A stretch of 64,000 bases of DNA from Mycolicibacterium frederiksbergense (GCF_029893345.1 NZ_JARXVE010000005.1:62001-126000); one strand, 5' to 3'; positions 35,476 to 44,404 are shown, numbered from the stretch's first letter. Notes: generated by a model from the sequence alone, not told the origin. Made by a program: numbers and translations.

Positions 35476-36473
35476 CGTTTGACGCCTTCCGGGAGTGCGG
35501 TCGACGACCGACGATTGGCAATGACCCGTGTCGCGATCAGCGGCACGGCAAGCGCGAGAAGGATGACCGTCCCTTGCAGGGCTCCCGACCAGAAGTCGTC
35601 GATCCCCGCCGCGAACAGGAGCTTGGGCAGAGCGATGAGGCTCCCGGCCCCCAGCATCGCCGCGACCGCGCTACCGGAGCCACCCCGAAATCCGACCAGG
35701 CCGAGCGCCATCGCCGCAAAGCAGGTGAGCAGGAACGGCCTGCCGGCGTTGGGGTCGCCGGACGCCGTGATCGCGGTCAGGTACAGCCCCGCCGCGGCAT
35801 AGAGACCGCCTGCCAGCGTGTAGCACAGCAGCTCGACCGCCCCGACCTGAATTCCGGACATCCGTGCCGCCTGCCGGTCCGCGCCGATCGCGAACGCGGA
35901 CACACCGGCCGGAGAAGTACTGAACGCCCACCAGGCACCGGCAAGGGCAATCAGCACCAGCAGGGCAACCGGAACGGGCCCAATCGGATTGGTCAACGCC
36001 AGGGCATAGGTCTCCGGGACCTCACCACCGGGTGCAGGAAGAACGATCAATGCGATACCCGTGAGAACGATGAATGTACCGAGCGTCACGGCCAGCGACT
36101 GCAGCCCGAGTCGCACGATGAGCAGACCGTTGACGAGACCGACGAGCAGTCCGACTGCGATCACCAGCACCACGATGAGCCAGACAGCGTCCGGGTATTC
36201 GGCCATCGTGGTGGCGGCCACCACGTTGGCCAAACTGATCGTGCCCGCCACCGACAGGTCGAATCCACCGGTGATCAACACCAGAGTTGTTCCGGCCGCG
36301 GCGATGGCAAGGGGTGTCAGTAGGACGATGAAGTTGTTGAAGGCGTAGCTGTTTCGCTCGAACGGGGTGACGAACAGCACCGCTCCGTAGCAGGCCACGA
36401 AGATACCGAGGGCGATCAGACTCTCGCGGTTGGTGGCGACGCTTCTGCGGGTCAACGTTTCGGCGATGGTCAT
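35472..36473 (-). CDS. ABC transporter permease (RbsC-like), second
   Basis: This 333-residue permease of the same family shows AAAGTTLVLITGGFDLSVAGTISLANVV, LVNGLLIVRLGLQSLAVTLGTFIVL, SAFAIGADRQAARMSGIQVGAVELL and ALGLVGFRGGSGSAVAAMLG. ATG 36473 overlaps the ATPase stop by four bases; the frame extends further up within the ATPase gene. It has about nine helices. Two different permeases rather than a homodimer are common in this family. Confidence 0.92.
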   Translation of the reverse strand: MTIAETLTRRSVATNRESLIALGIFVACYGAVLFVTPFERNSYAFNNFIVLLTPLAIAAAGTTLVLITGGFDLSVAGTISLANVVAATTMAEYPDAVWLIVVLVIAVGLLVGLVNGLLIVRLGLQSLAVTLGTFIVLTGIALIVLPAPGGEVPETYALALTNPIGPVPVALLVLIALAGAWWAFSTSPAGVSAFAIGADRQAARMSGIQVGAVELLCYTLAGGLYAAAGLYLTAITASGDPNAGRPFLLTCFAAMALGLVGFRGGSGSAVAAMLGAGSLIALPKLLFAAGIDDFWSGALQGTVILLALAVPLIATRVIANRRSSTALPEGVKR

Positions 36474-37948
36474 CGGACGGCCTCCGGGGATCTTCCGAGG
36501 ATGCTGTGCATCACCGCGGCTTCGTCGAGTTGGTCGGCAGCATGCTCGGCCACGATCTGACCGTTGTACAGGGAGCAGACCCGGTCGCACAGTCCGACCA
36601 ACTCAGGTATCTCGGTCGAATAGAGCAGCACGGCATGCCCTTTGGCTGCGAAATCACGGGTCATCTTGTAGATCTCCAGTTTGGTCGCCGCATCCACTCC
36701 GCGAGTCGGATCGAACAGCAGCAGGCACCGAGGTGATTGGGCGATCGCTCTGCCGAACACCACCTTCTGCTGGTTGCCGCCCGAGAGATCGGCGATCTGC
36801 CGCTTGAGCATCGGGTGGGGCAGGTTGACCGAGGTGGCAAGGGTGTCGCCCAGTCGCTTCTCGCGGCGCCGGGACAGCAGGGATGCCATCGAGAAGCGTT
36901 TGATCAATGGAAGTGTCAGGTTGAAGTCCGCACCCATCTGCAGGAACAACGCCTCGGTCTTGCGTTCCTCGGGCACCAGGGCGAAGTCGGTGTCGCCAGC
37001 CGCGTCACCCGTCACCCTGACCGTGCCGCGGTGCGGTTTCTGCTCGCCGGCCAGCGCGTAGAACAACTCGCGCTGCCCCTGCCCCTCAAGCCCTGCCACT
37101 CCGACGATCTCCCCCGCACGGACCTGCAGCGAAACCCCGTTCAGCTTGGTTCCGACGGCCAGATCGGTGACATCCAACACCACTGCGCCCGCAGCGTTCT
37201 CAGTCGGTTTCGCTGGGAACGCATGATTGAACGAACGTCCGATCATCAGCTCGACGAGTTCGTCCTCGGAGAACTCCCCTCGGGTGAACTCGGCGACGGC
37301 ACGCCCGTTACGCAGTACCGTCCCGGTGTCGCAGATCTCTTTGATCTCGTTCAGCTTGTGGCTGATGTAGATGACGGATGCGCCGTCGGCCGTGATCCGT
37401 TTCAGTTGACGGAAAAGCCAACTCGGATCAGGGAGCGCCGCCGTCGGCTCATCGAGCACCAGCAGCGACGGTGAGCTGGCAAGGGCGGCGACGATTTCCA
37501 CTTCTTGCCGGGCCGCCAGACTGAGCTCACTGATCAACGCGCGCGGGTCCAGATGCTCTGCTTCCCAGTCCTGCAGGCGAGCCCGCGCCCTGGCCACCAG
37601 CTCGCGTTGCGACACCGCGAAGCCGAATCGGGTCGGCAGATCGGGTAGGCACAGCTTGGTGGCGACGGTGATGTTGGGCGGCGCGCTCAGCTCCTGGTAG
37701 GCCATCGCCAGCCCGATCTCGCGCGACGCGCGCGGCGAACCCAGACGCAGCACGCGACCACCGATGGTCACCTCACCGGAATCCGGCGTGACCATGCCGG
37801 AAAGCACCTTCATCAGAGTGGATTTGCCGGCGCCGTTCTCACCGAGCAGGCCGTGCACTTCCCCGGCCTGAACTGTCATCGAGACGCCGGCCAGCGCCGC
37901 AGTCGCACCGAAGTTCTTACTCACATCGCGGATCTCGCTATGGGCCAT
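36470..37948 (-). CDS. sugar-type ABC transporter ATPase (two nucleotide-binding domains)
   Basis: This 492-residue protein has two ABC domains. The first has Walker A LLGENGAGKST, a non-canonical signature ELSLAARQEVEI and Walker B LLVLDEPTAAL. The second has a degenerate Walker A (GLEGQGQRE), a good LSGGNQQKVVFGRA and a Walker B-like LLLFDPTRGVD. This asymmetry is normal for RbsA/MglA-type ATPases, where composite sites form between halves. It starts six bases after the stop of the upstream fusion gene, the first gene of the operon. Confidence 0.93.
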   Translation of the reverse strand: MAHSEIRDVSKNFGATAALAGVSMTVQAGEVHGLLGENGAGKSTLMKVLSGMVTPDSGEVTIGGRVLRLGSPRASREIGLAMAYQELSAPPNITVATKLCLPDLPTRFGFAVSQRELVARARARLQDWEAEHLDPRALISELSLAARQEVEIVAALASSPSLLVLDEPTAALPDPSWLFRQLKRITADGASVIYISHKLNEIKEICDTGTVLRNGRAVAEFTRGEFSEDELVELMIGRSFNHAFPAKPTENAAGAVVLDVTDLAVGTKLNGVSLQVRAGEIVGVAGLEGQGQRELFYALAGEQKPHRGTVRVTGDAAGDTDFALVPEERKTEALFLQMGADFNLTLPLIKRFSMASLLSRRREKRLGDTLATSVNLPHPMLKRQIADLSGGNQQKVVFGRAIAQSPRCLLLFDPTRGVDAATKLEIYKMTRDFAAKGHAVLLYSTEIPELVGLCDRVCSLYNGQIVAEHAADQLDEAAVMHSILGRSPEAVR

Positions 37949-37954
37949 CTGAGC

Positions 37955-40801
37955 TCAACTCTCCGATCCGGTTTCACGGGGCATGATGTCGGTCATGGCA
38001 AGGACATCTGCCAGTCGCTGGACAAACAGGTCAACGTTGCGGCGCGAGAAGATGATCGGCGGCTTGATGTTCAGCACGTTGCCATGAGTTCCATTGGGGT
38101 ACAGCACGATGCTGCGTTCTTTGAGTCGCTCGCTGACCTGCAGCGCGTACTCCGTGGCGGGTGTCTTGCTCACCGGATTGGTAACCAGATCGACACCGAG
38201 GTACAGACCCTGCCCGCGCACATCACCGATCAACGGGTAGTCCGACTGCAGCGTTCGGAGTGACTCGGCGAAGTATCCGCCCACGTCGTGGGCGCGCTGC
38301 TGCAGGCCATCGCCCTCGACGATGTCGAGGACCGCGCTCCCCACGGCACCCGACACCGGATTGCCGGCGAACATGTTGAAACTCTTCGTTCCGGCATCGA
38401 AGGCGGCGGCGATCTCGCGGGTCGTCACCACCGCGGCGACCGGGTAGCCATTGCCCATCGGTTCACCCATCGTGACGATGTCCGGTACGACGCCATGGGT
38501 TTCGAATCCCCAGAAACGCGTACCCATCCGACCCACACCGAGCTGGACTTCGTCGGAGATGCACAGACCGCCGGCCGCACGGACGTGCGCGAAACTCGCG
38601 GCGAGATACCCCTGCGGGAGCACGTAGTTACCCGCGGCGCCGACCAGTGACTCCGCGATGAACGCCGCCGGCGGCGTACCCGCGGCGGCAAGACGTGCCA
38701 CCGCCGCTTTGACGTCGGCAGCGTACTTGAGCCCCGATTCCGGATCGTCGTAGCCGAACGGTCCGCGGTAACAATCCGGAAGGGCCACCTCGGTGACCGC
38801 CGTGGTGTTGCCGCGGTAGGCACCGTCGATCGCCAGCACGTCACGTCTTCCGGTGACCTGACGCGCCATCCGGATGGCCAGGTCGTTGGCGTCACCTCCG
38901 GTGCCCACAAAGAACACGGTGTCGAGCGGCTCGGGAAGTGTCGCCGTCAACCGCTCGGCATAGTCGGCCAATTGGGGATGGACGGACCGGTTGTTGGTGT
39001 CGAGCAGACGCATCTGCCGATGCGCCGCCTCGACGATCCGCGGCTCGCAGTGCCCGATGTGCGTGCCGTTGTTGCTTGCGTCGAGGTAACGAATGCCGTT
39101 GACGTCCTCCAGCCACACCCCACGACCCGTCACCAGCGTCATCGGACTGCGCAAGGACGACCGCTGCGACCGAGCCAGGTGACGTTCCCCACCCTCGAAC
39201 AGGATCGCGGGATCGATGGTGACGGCAGCCCAGTACCGCGCGTCGATCGGTCGGCAGTAGGCGGGCAGCCGGGCCGCCAACTGTCCGTCGGTTGTCAGTT
39301 GGACCCGCCAGCCGGGGTCGGCGCCGCTCTCGGACGGTGCGCCTTCAGCTATCACCTGGCCCGGCTTCACCGAGTCACCCTCATCGACAACGGCTTTCAC
39401 GCCATGCCACACCGAGTACACCGCCGTCGGTCCATCCGGGTGCCGATGCTCGATGGTCAGCGGTTGGGTGGTGGTGACGCGGCCGGCGAACGGGGCGTGA
39501 ACATCGACGGCGAACCTGGACCAGAACGCGGTTCCGATCGAAATCGTCTCCGGCTCACCGACCTCGGGGCGCCAGATGTCTGACCGGTGTGCATGCGCCG
39601 ACATGTGCCCCGAGCCCAGCACCGGATGCGACTCGAGGGTCTCAGGCACCGCATGGGCGGCTGGGCCGAGGTCCGTGAAGTGCGGCGCCAGTCCGGGGTT
39701 CAGAATGGCTGCCGGCGGGGACGCTTCGATCAGGGCCGACAGAACTGTCGACGAATGTTCCTGTCCCCTACCACATTCGGTACGCAGGTACGCACTTGCG
39801 ACCCGCGGATCGATGTGCAGCGCCCGGCTCAGCGCCGGGCGGGTGTAGCGCATCCGCATCGTGCCGTAGGCAGTGGGGTCAGTACGTCCGCGCGTCGCCC
39901 AGGTGAGAGCCTGCACGCACAGGCGGGCCACGGCGAGCGGGTAGATGACTTCCAGCTCGTCGTCGGTCAACGGGGTCACCCGGTGGTAGCCCGCGACAAC
40001 ATTTCCCAGCGCTGCGAGTGGATCACTCTTACGCAACATCGCATAGGCTCCCGCGATGGCGAGCTCAGCGACCCGCACGCTGTACAGGGCGTCGTTGAAG
40101 TCGAGCACTCCGGAGACCCGCTGGATGTCGCCCTGGACCTCGACCAGGACGTTGTTGTCGTTGAGATCGTTGTGCACCATTGCTTTTGGCAGCACCGGCA
40201 ACAGCGGCTCGATCGCGGCGAACCATTGCCTGGCCGTCTGCACATCGACGCTGTCCCCCAGATCGGGCGCCTGCGCCAGGCAAGCATCGATCACCTCACC
40301 CGAACGGCACACATCCCAGTGGTGCGTCTCTAGCAGGCTGCTCGAGGTGAACCCCTCCAGCGCGTGAGTCACGTGTGCCGCAGTGGTCCCGAGGCCGGTC
40401 AGCAACGCTTCCGAGTGATCGACGACGTTGACGAGTTCGATTCCTGACACCCAGTTGAGCACCTTGAGCAACCACTGTTCAGAACCCGCATCGATGCGCA
40501 GGTGCAGATCGCCTTCGACGGTGCGGACCAGGGACGGGACCGCGACATCGAGATCCCGATCCGACAGGTGCACCAGGATGGCCTCCTGCCACTCCAGCGG
40601 ACCTGGCTGGTCGGCGCGGATCCGCAGCTTGGCGAGATAGGTCGCGCCGTCGATCGTGGACACCCGGTAGTTACGGTCGAGCTCCCCACCCAGAAACTTC
40701 AGATCCCGCACCCTCAACCCGTAGGAGTCGGTCAGTCGATCCGCCAGAATCGCCACCGCGGCCGCTTCCGGGTCAACTGATTCGACGGGTGATTGGGTCA
40801 T
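37955..40801 (-). CDS. kinase / M23-like / class-III aminotransferase-like fusion protein (948 aa), PLP Lys replaced
   Basis: Three domains. Residues 1-330 are an APH-fold kinase close to hydroxylysine kinase, with MVHNDLNDNNVLV (catalytic Asp near 208) and VSGVLDFNDA intact. Residues about 375-500 are a barrel-like M23/biotinyl-lipoyl-type domain (HAPFAGRVTTTQ, VWHGVKAVVDEGDSVKPGQVIAEG). Residues 510-948 are class-III PLP-fold (GAYRGNTTAV, ISDEVQLGVGR). The Schiff-base Lys is Glu 780 (VTMGEPMGNG, codon GAA at 38464-38462), and the phosphate loop is GTGGDAND instead of the usual SGSEAND. So the kinase looks active and the PLP domain probably not. ATG 40801 follows AGAGAGGA. First gene of the operon, divergent from the PucR-type regulator. 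Confidence 0.87.
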   Translation of the reverse strand: MTQSPVESVDPEAAAVAILADRLTDSYGLRVRDLKFLGGELDRNYRVSTIDGATYLAKLRIRADQPGPLEWQEAILVHLSDRDLDVAVPSLVRTVEGDLHLRIDAGSEQWLLKVLNWVSGIELVNVVDHSEALLTGLGTTAAHVTHALEGFTSSSLLETHHWDVCRSGEVIDACLAQAPDLGDSVDVQTARQWFAAIEPLLPVLPKAMVHNDLNDNNVLVEVQGDIQRVSGVLDFNDALYSVRVAELAIAGAYAMLRKSDPLAALGNVVAGYHRVTPLTDDELEVIYPLAVARLCVQALTWATRGRTDPTAYGTMRMRYTRPALSRALHIDPRVASAYLRTECGRGQEHSSTVLSALIEASPPAAILNPGLAPHFTDLGPAAHAVPETLESHPVLGSGHMSAHAHRSDIWRPEVGEPETISIGTAFWSRFAVDVHAPFAGRVTTTQPLTIEHRHPDGPTAVYSVWHGVKAVVDEGDSVKPGQVIAEGAPSESGADPGWRVQLTTDGQLAARLPAYCRPIDARYWAAVTIDPAILFEGGERHLARSQRSSLRSPMTLVTGRGVWLEDVNGIRYLDASNNGTHIGHCEPRIVEAAHRQMRLLDTNNRSVHPQLADYAERLTATLPEPLDTVFFVGTGGDANDLAIRMARQVTGRRDVLAIDGAYRGNTTAVTEVALPDCYRGPFGYDDPESGLKYAADVKAAVARLAAAGTPPAAFIAESLVGAAGNYVLPQGYLAASFAHVRAAGGLCISDEVQLGVGRMGTRFWGFETHGVVPDIVTMGEPMGNGYPVAAVVTTREIAAAFDAGTKSFNMFAGNPVSGAVGSAVLDIVEGDGLQQRAHDVGGYFAESLRTLQSDYPLIGDVRGQGLYLGVDLVTNPVSKTPATEYALQVSERLKERSIVLYPNGTHGNVLNIKPPIIFSRRNVDLFVQRLADVLAMTDIMPRETGSES

Positions 40802-40875
40802 CGGATTCCTCTCTGCCACGGGATCAACTGCATCGCTGCCGGATCCGCGCCACCTATTTCAACGGGTCAATATGC

Positions 40876-40931
40876 TGTGGTCAATGCCACATTCGGCGCC
40901 AAATGCGGCAGAATAATGTGCGATCTGCACA
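40876..40931. promoter_or_regulatory. palindrome cluster in the PucR-type/fusion divergent region
   Basis: Three dyads in the 209-bp gap between 40801 and 41011: TGTGG-N6-CCACA (40876-40891), CATT-C-GGCGCC-A-AATG (40890-40905, 14 of 16 symmetric) and TGTGC-GATCT-GCACA (40917-40931). Their density and position suit operators of the adjacent regulator. Confidence 0.55.
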
Positions 40932-41010
40932 ATGTAGGCGAATTCACTGTCGCCACGATTCGGCTGTGCTAAAGGCGCATCGACGCCTTGCTCAGCGCGG
41001 GAGGAGCCAG

Positions 41011-42195
41011 ATGTTCGACCAGGATCCGATGACCGGCCTCATCCGGTCGGCCGCCCGCCGACTGCTCGACATCCGACTGGAAGAGATCATCGACCGCGCC
41101 GTGCAGCAAACGGTCGACGACGAACCGGAGTACACCGGCGGCCCAGTCAGCCGCGAGGATCTGCGGTACCACATGGATCGCACGATGCGGCTGGCGCTGA
41201 CGCGGCTCGTCGGCGACGCCATTCCGGACTCGCTGCGCTCGGCGGCCACGGATGTGGGACGTATCCGGGCACAGCAGGGTGTTCCCCTGCCGAGCGTCCT
41301 GCACGCGTTCCGGATCGACCTCAAGACACTATGGGAGGCACTGATCGCCGAGGGCCGCGCCGTTGGCATCGGCAGCCGCGCGGACTTTCTCGAACGATCG
41401 TCGCTGATGGTGTGGGAGACCGTCGAGACCAACACCGAAGAAGTCGTCGAGGGCTATCAGGTGGCACAAGGAAACCTCGAGGAGATCCGCTCCGCGGCTT
41501 TCGAACAGCTGCTGCTCGACGGGGACCACCACCAGCCCACTGTCGACAACGCGGTTCAGGTCCTGGGTCTGCCGGAGACCGGCCGCTACATCTGCATCGT
41601 CGGCTCGTTCCCGATCCCGCGGCCCGAATTGGTGGCCGAATGCGCAGCTCGGCTCGAAAACAACGGCGACAGTTTCTATTTCAGCTGGTTCGCGCAAGAG
41701 CTCCGCGGCGTCATACACGCGCACACCAGTCGAAGCGATATCGCCGCCACGCTGGCCCCCTTGGCCGACCACATCTGCTCGATCGTCGGCGCCGAAGGCC
41801 TTGCGATGGTGCCACGGGCGATCAGACTTGCCCGCATGGCCGTCGCCGGACGCGCGGCACCCGGCGTCCGGCATCTCCAGGACAACTGGCTACACGCGGT
41901 CACGGCCGCCAACGCCGAACTGTCCGATGCACTACACGCGGCGGTGTACGAACCGCTCCTGGCCCTGAGCGACTATGAACGCAGCGCGATCCTCGAGACG
42001 GTCGGTGATCTCATTGCCCACGGCGGCACCATTGCCAACGTCGCGGAACGAACGTTTCGTCACCGCAACACGGTACGCAAGCGATTGCGGTCGTTCACCG
42101 CACTGACCGGGCTCGACCTCACCGAGACAAACGATCTCGCCACCACCGCGATCGCCTTCACGGTCGACGCGCAGAAGCGACTGCGCGTCGGCTAG
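41011..42195 (+). CDS. PucR/CdaR-type transcriptional regulator
   Basis: This 394-residue protein has an N-terminal helical domain, a middle domain related to the degenerate GGDEF of the PucR group (LEEIRSAAFEQLLLDG and following), and the C-terminal PucR helix-turn-helix AHGGTIANVAERTFRHRNTVRKRLRSFTALTGLDL. PucR-type proteins activate catabolic operons, often for purines, sugar acids or polyols. ATG 41011 follows GGGAGGAGCCAG; a longer frame to 40789 would pass through the operators. It is divergent from the operon starting at 40801, its obvious target, and convergent with the FadE pair. Confidence 0.9.
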   Translation: MFDQDPMTGLIRSAARRLLDIRLEEIIDRAVQQTVDDEPEYTGGPVSREDLRYHMDRTMRLALTRLVGDAIPDSLRSAATDVGRIRAQQGVPLPSVLHAFRIDLKTLWEALIAEGRAVGIGSRADFLERSSLMVWETVETNTEEVVEGYQVAQGNLEEIRSAAFEQLLLDGDHHQPTVDNAVQVLGLPETGRYICIVGSFPIPRPELVAECAARLENNGDSFYFSWFAQELRGVIHAHTSRSDIAATLAPLADHICSIVGAEGLAMVPRAIRLARMAVAGRAAPGVRHLQDNWLHAVTAANAELSDALHAAVYEPLLALSDYERSAILETVGDLIAHGGTIANVAERTFRHRNTVRKRLRSFTALTGLDLTETNDLATTAIAFTVDAQKRLRVG

Positions 42196-42198
42196 CGC

Positions 42199-43260
42199 CT
42201 ATGCCGGCGAATGTTCGGCGTCGCCGGTCGCGGTGACCAGGGACCACAGCCCCGGCGCACCGGCCGCGGTGGCGTACTCGGTGAGTATTTCGTCCCAGTA
42301 CGCAACCGAGCCGTAGTCCGCACGCCAGCACAATGCGGGCATGGTGAACTCGTGCAGCCGGTGCTCGCGGGTGGTGCCGATTGCACCGTGCACCTGGTGG
42401 GCGTTGCGCACCACCACCGAGGCGGCGTGGCCCACGCACGACCGCGCCACCGCGACAAGGAAATTCAGGTTCGGCGAGGACCAGTCCGAACGCAGCGCCT
42501 CGGCCAGCGCACCGTCGGTGGCGGCCCGGGCCAGCGCCGACTCCGCGGCGATGTCGGACACCAGGTTCTGCACGGCCTGGAACTTGGCCAACGCCCGGCC
42601 GAACTGGATGCGTTCGGTGCTGTGCGCCACCGACATCTGAAGTATCCGGTCCAGCACGGCGCACACCTGAACCGCCCGCACCAGCGCGGCGCGCAAGGTG
42701 AACTGCTCGATCACGTTGTCGGACACCGCAGTTCCGGTCAAGCCGGCGACATCGACGCTGATGTCGTCGCGGGGTTCCCCTGCGGCGTTGTGGCCCGGGG
42801 TCACCGAAAGGGACGCGGTGTCGACATCGGCTACCCGGTAACCGTCACCGTCGCGCCAGGCCACCACGACCCGCTCGGAATCGGCGGCCCACGGCACCCC
42901 GCGCGCGGCTCCGTCGCCGTCGAGCAGACACGCGGTGCGCCGGGCGTCGTCCACTGCCAACCCTGCCGTCTCCAACAGCCAACAGGCCAACAGGTCGTGT
43001 TCGGCCAACGGGATCCGCACCCCATGCCAGGCGGCCGCCCGCAGCAGCTCGACCGCCTCGGCCCAGCCCGCACCGCTACCACCGGATCGCTCCGATCCGG
43101 TGAGCCGGACCAGGCCGAGTTCGCCCAGCTGACCCCACAATTCGGCGATGGCCTCGCCGGGTTCGTGCTGTCCGCGATGGGCGGCGAAGACCGCCGACAT
43201 CATCTCGACCAGTTCGCTATCGACTGCGCTCATCATCAGCGCCGTCTCTTCTTCGCGCAA
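42199..43260 (-). CDS. acyl-CoA dehydrogenase-like subunit (small partner)
   Basis: This 353-residue acyl-CoA dehydrogenase-like protein looks divergent: the N-terminal and middle domains are short and lack the usual GGSD loop, while the C-terminal domain is clear (STERIQFGRALAKFQAVQNLVSDIAAES, NAHQVHGAIGTTREHRLHEFT). Mycobacteria have several two-gene FadE pairs that form alpha2beta2 enzymes in which one subunit lacks part of the active site. TTG 43260 is eight bases past the partner's stop; ATG 43236/43233 are alternatives. The substrate is unknown; mycobacterial pairs often act on sterol side chains. Confidence 0.85.
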   Translation of the reverse strand: MREEETALMMSAVDSELVEMMSAVFAAHRGQHEPGEAIAELWGQLGELGLVRLTGSERSGGSGAGWAEAVELLRAAAWHGVRIPLAEHDLLACWLLETAGLAVDDARRTACLLDGDGAARGVPWAADSERVVVAWRDGDGYRVADVDTASLSVTPGHNAAGEPRDDISVDVAGLTGTAVSDNVIEQFTLRAALVRAVQVCAVLDRILQMSVAHSTERIQFGRALAKFQAVQNLVSDIAAESALARAATDGALAEALRSDWSSPNLNFLVAVARSCVGHAASVVVRNAHQVHGAIGTTREHRLHEFTMPALCWRADYGSVAYWDEILTEYATAAGAPGLWSLVTATGDAEHSPA

Positions 43261-43267
43261 GCGCTCA

Positions 43268-44404
43268 TCAGCGCATCCCCAATCCCCGCGCGATCACACC
43301 GCGCAAAACCTCGTTGGTGCCGCCGCGCAGGGTGAACCCGGGCCGTTGAACCACGGCATCGGCCAGCATGCTGCGGTAGTCGTCATCGTCCGGTTCGCCG
43401 AGCACATCGGCGAAATCGGCAATGTCTCCCTCGGTGGACGTACCGAGCACCTTGACCACTGCAGCCGCGGTATCGGCCGGATCGTGACGCTGCAGCGCAC
43501 CGGCGACCGCCATCGACATCTGGTGCAGGCCGGTGATGCGGGCGAGGTAACGACCCAGATCGGTGTGCCGGGGCAGTCCCCCGTCACGCATGTGCGAGGC
43601 CAGTTCGGCCAGCAGCGGGAAGGTCGACAGGAAACGCTCGGGCCCACTGCGTTCGAAGCTCAGCTCCGAGGTGACCTGCTGCCAGCCATTGCCGATGGTG
43701 CCGAACACCATGTCGTCGGGCACGAACACCTCGTCGAGAATGACCTCATTGAAGTGGTGCTTGCCATTCATCGAGATGATGGGACGGATGTCGACACCGG
43801 GGGCGCGCAGATCGACGATGAACTGGCTGAGACCGTCGTGGCGGTGCGCGGGGTCCACCGGCGTGGTGCGAGCCAGGCAGATGAACGCGTGAGCCAGATG
43901 GGCGCCCGATGTCCACACCTTGGTGCCGGTGATCTTCCAGCCGCCGTCGGCCGGCACGGCCTTGGTGCGCACACTGGCCAGATCCGACCCGGAATCCGGC
44001 TCGCTCATGCCGATACCGAAGTAGCACTCGCCTTTGGCGATGGCGGGCAAGAACTTTCGTCGCTGTTCCTCGGTGCCGTACTTGAGCAGAGAGGGAACGA
44101 TCTGGCGGTCGGCGATCCAGTGCGCCCCCACCGGCGCTCCGGCCGCCAGCAGTTCTTCGGTGACCACGAAACGTTCCTGATGACTGCGCCCGTGCCCGCC
44201 GTATTCGACCGGCACCGTCATGCCCAGCCAACCACGGGCGGCCAGTGCCCGGCTGAAATCCTCGTCCCACCCGGTCAGCCAGCTGTCGGCGTACCTGCCG
44301 ATTTTTCCGGCCTGCTGTTGCTCGGCGACGAAACGTCTTACCTCAAGCCGTAATTCATCGAGCTCATGCGGGTCGCCGGCGACCGGCGGCACCAGCCTGG
44401 TCAT
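43268..44404 (-). CDS. acyl-CoA dehydrogenase subunit (large partner)
   Basis: This 378-residue protein has the classical pattern GMTVPVEYGGHG, YFGIGMSEPDSGSDLASVRTKA, WKITGTKVWTSGAHLAHAF and C-terminal FTLRGGTNEVLRGVIARGLGMR. ATG 44404 is chosen because GTGGAG is five bases upstream; GTG 44419 has a poor site. Together with the downstream gene it probably forms a heterotetramer. It is the last gene of the accessory block; mrx1 lies divergently 145 bp away. Confidence 0.92.
   Translation of the reverse strand: MTRLVPPVAGDPHELDELRLEVRRFVAEQQQAGKIGRYADSWLTGWDEDFSRALAARGWLGMTVPVEYGGHGRSHQERFVVTEELLAAGAPVGAHWIADRQIVPSLLKYGTEEQRRKFLPAIAKGECYFGIGMSEPDSGSDLASVRTKAVPADGGWKITGTKVWTSGAHLAHAFICLARTTPVDPAHRHDGLSQFIVDLRAPGVDIRPIISMNGKHHFNEVILDEVFVPDDMVFGTIGNGWQQVTSELSFERSGPERFLSTFPLLAELASHMRDGGLPRHTDLGRYLARITGLHQMSMAVAGALQRHDPADTAAAVVKVLGTSTEGDIADFADVLGEPDDDDYRSMLADAVVQRPGFTLRGGTNEVLRGVIARGLGMR

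Noticed and set aside
36470..37948. Degenerate Walker A in the second half of the ABC ATPase as damage
   Set aside because: Asymmetric sites are usual in RbsA/MglA-type ATPases.
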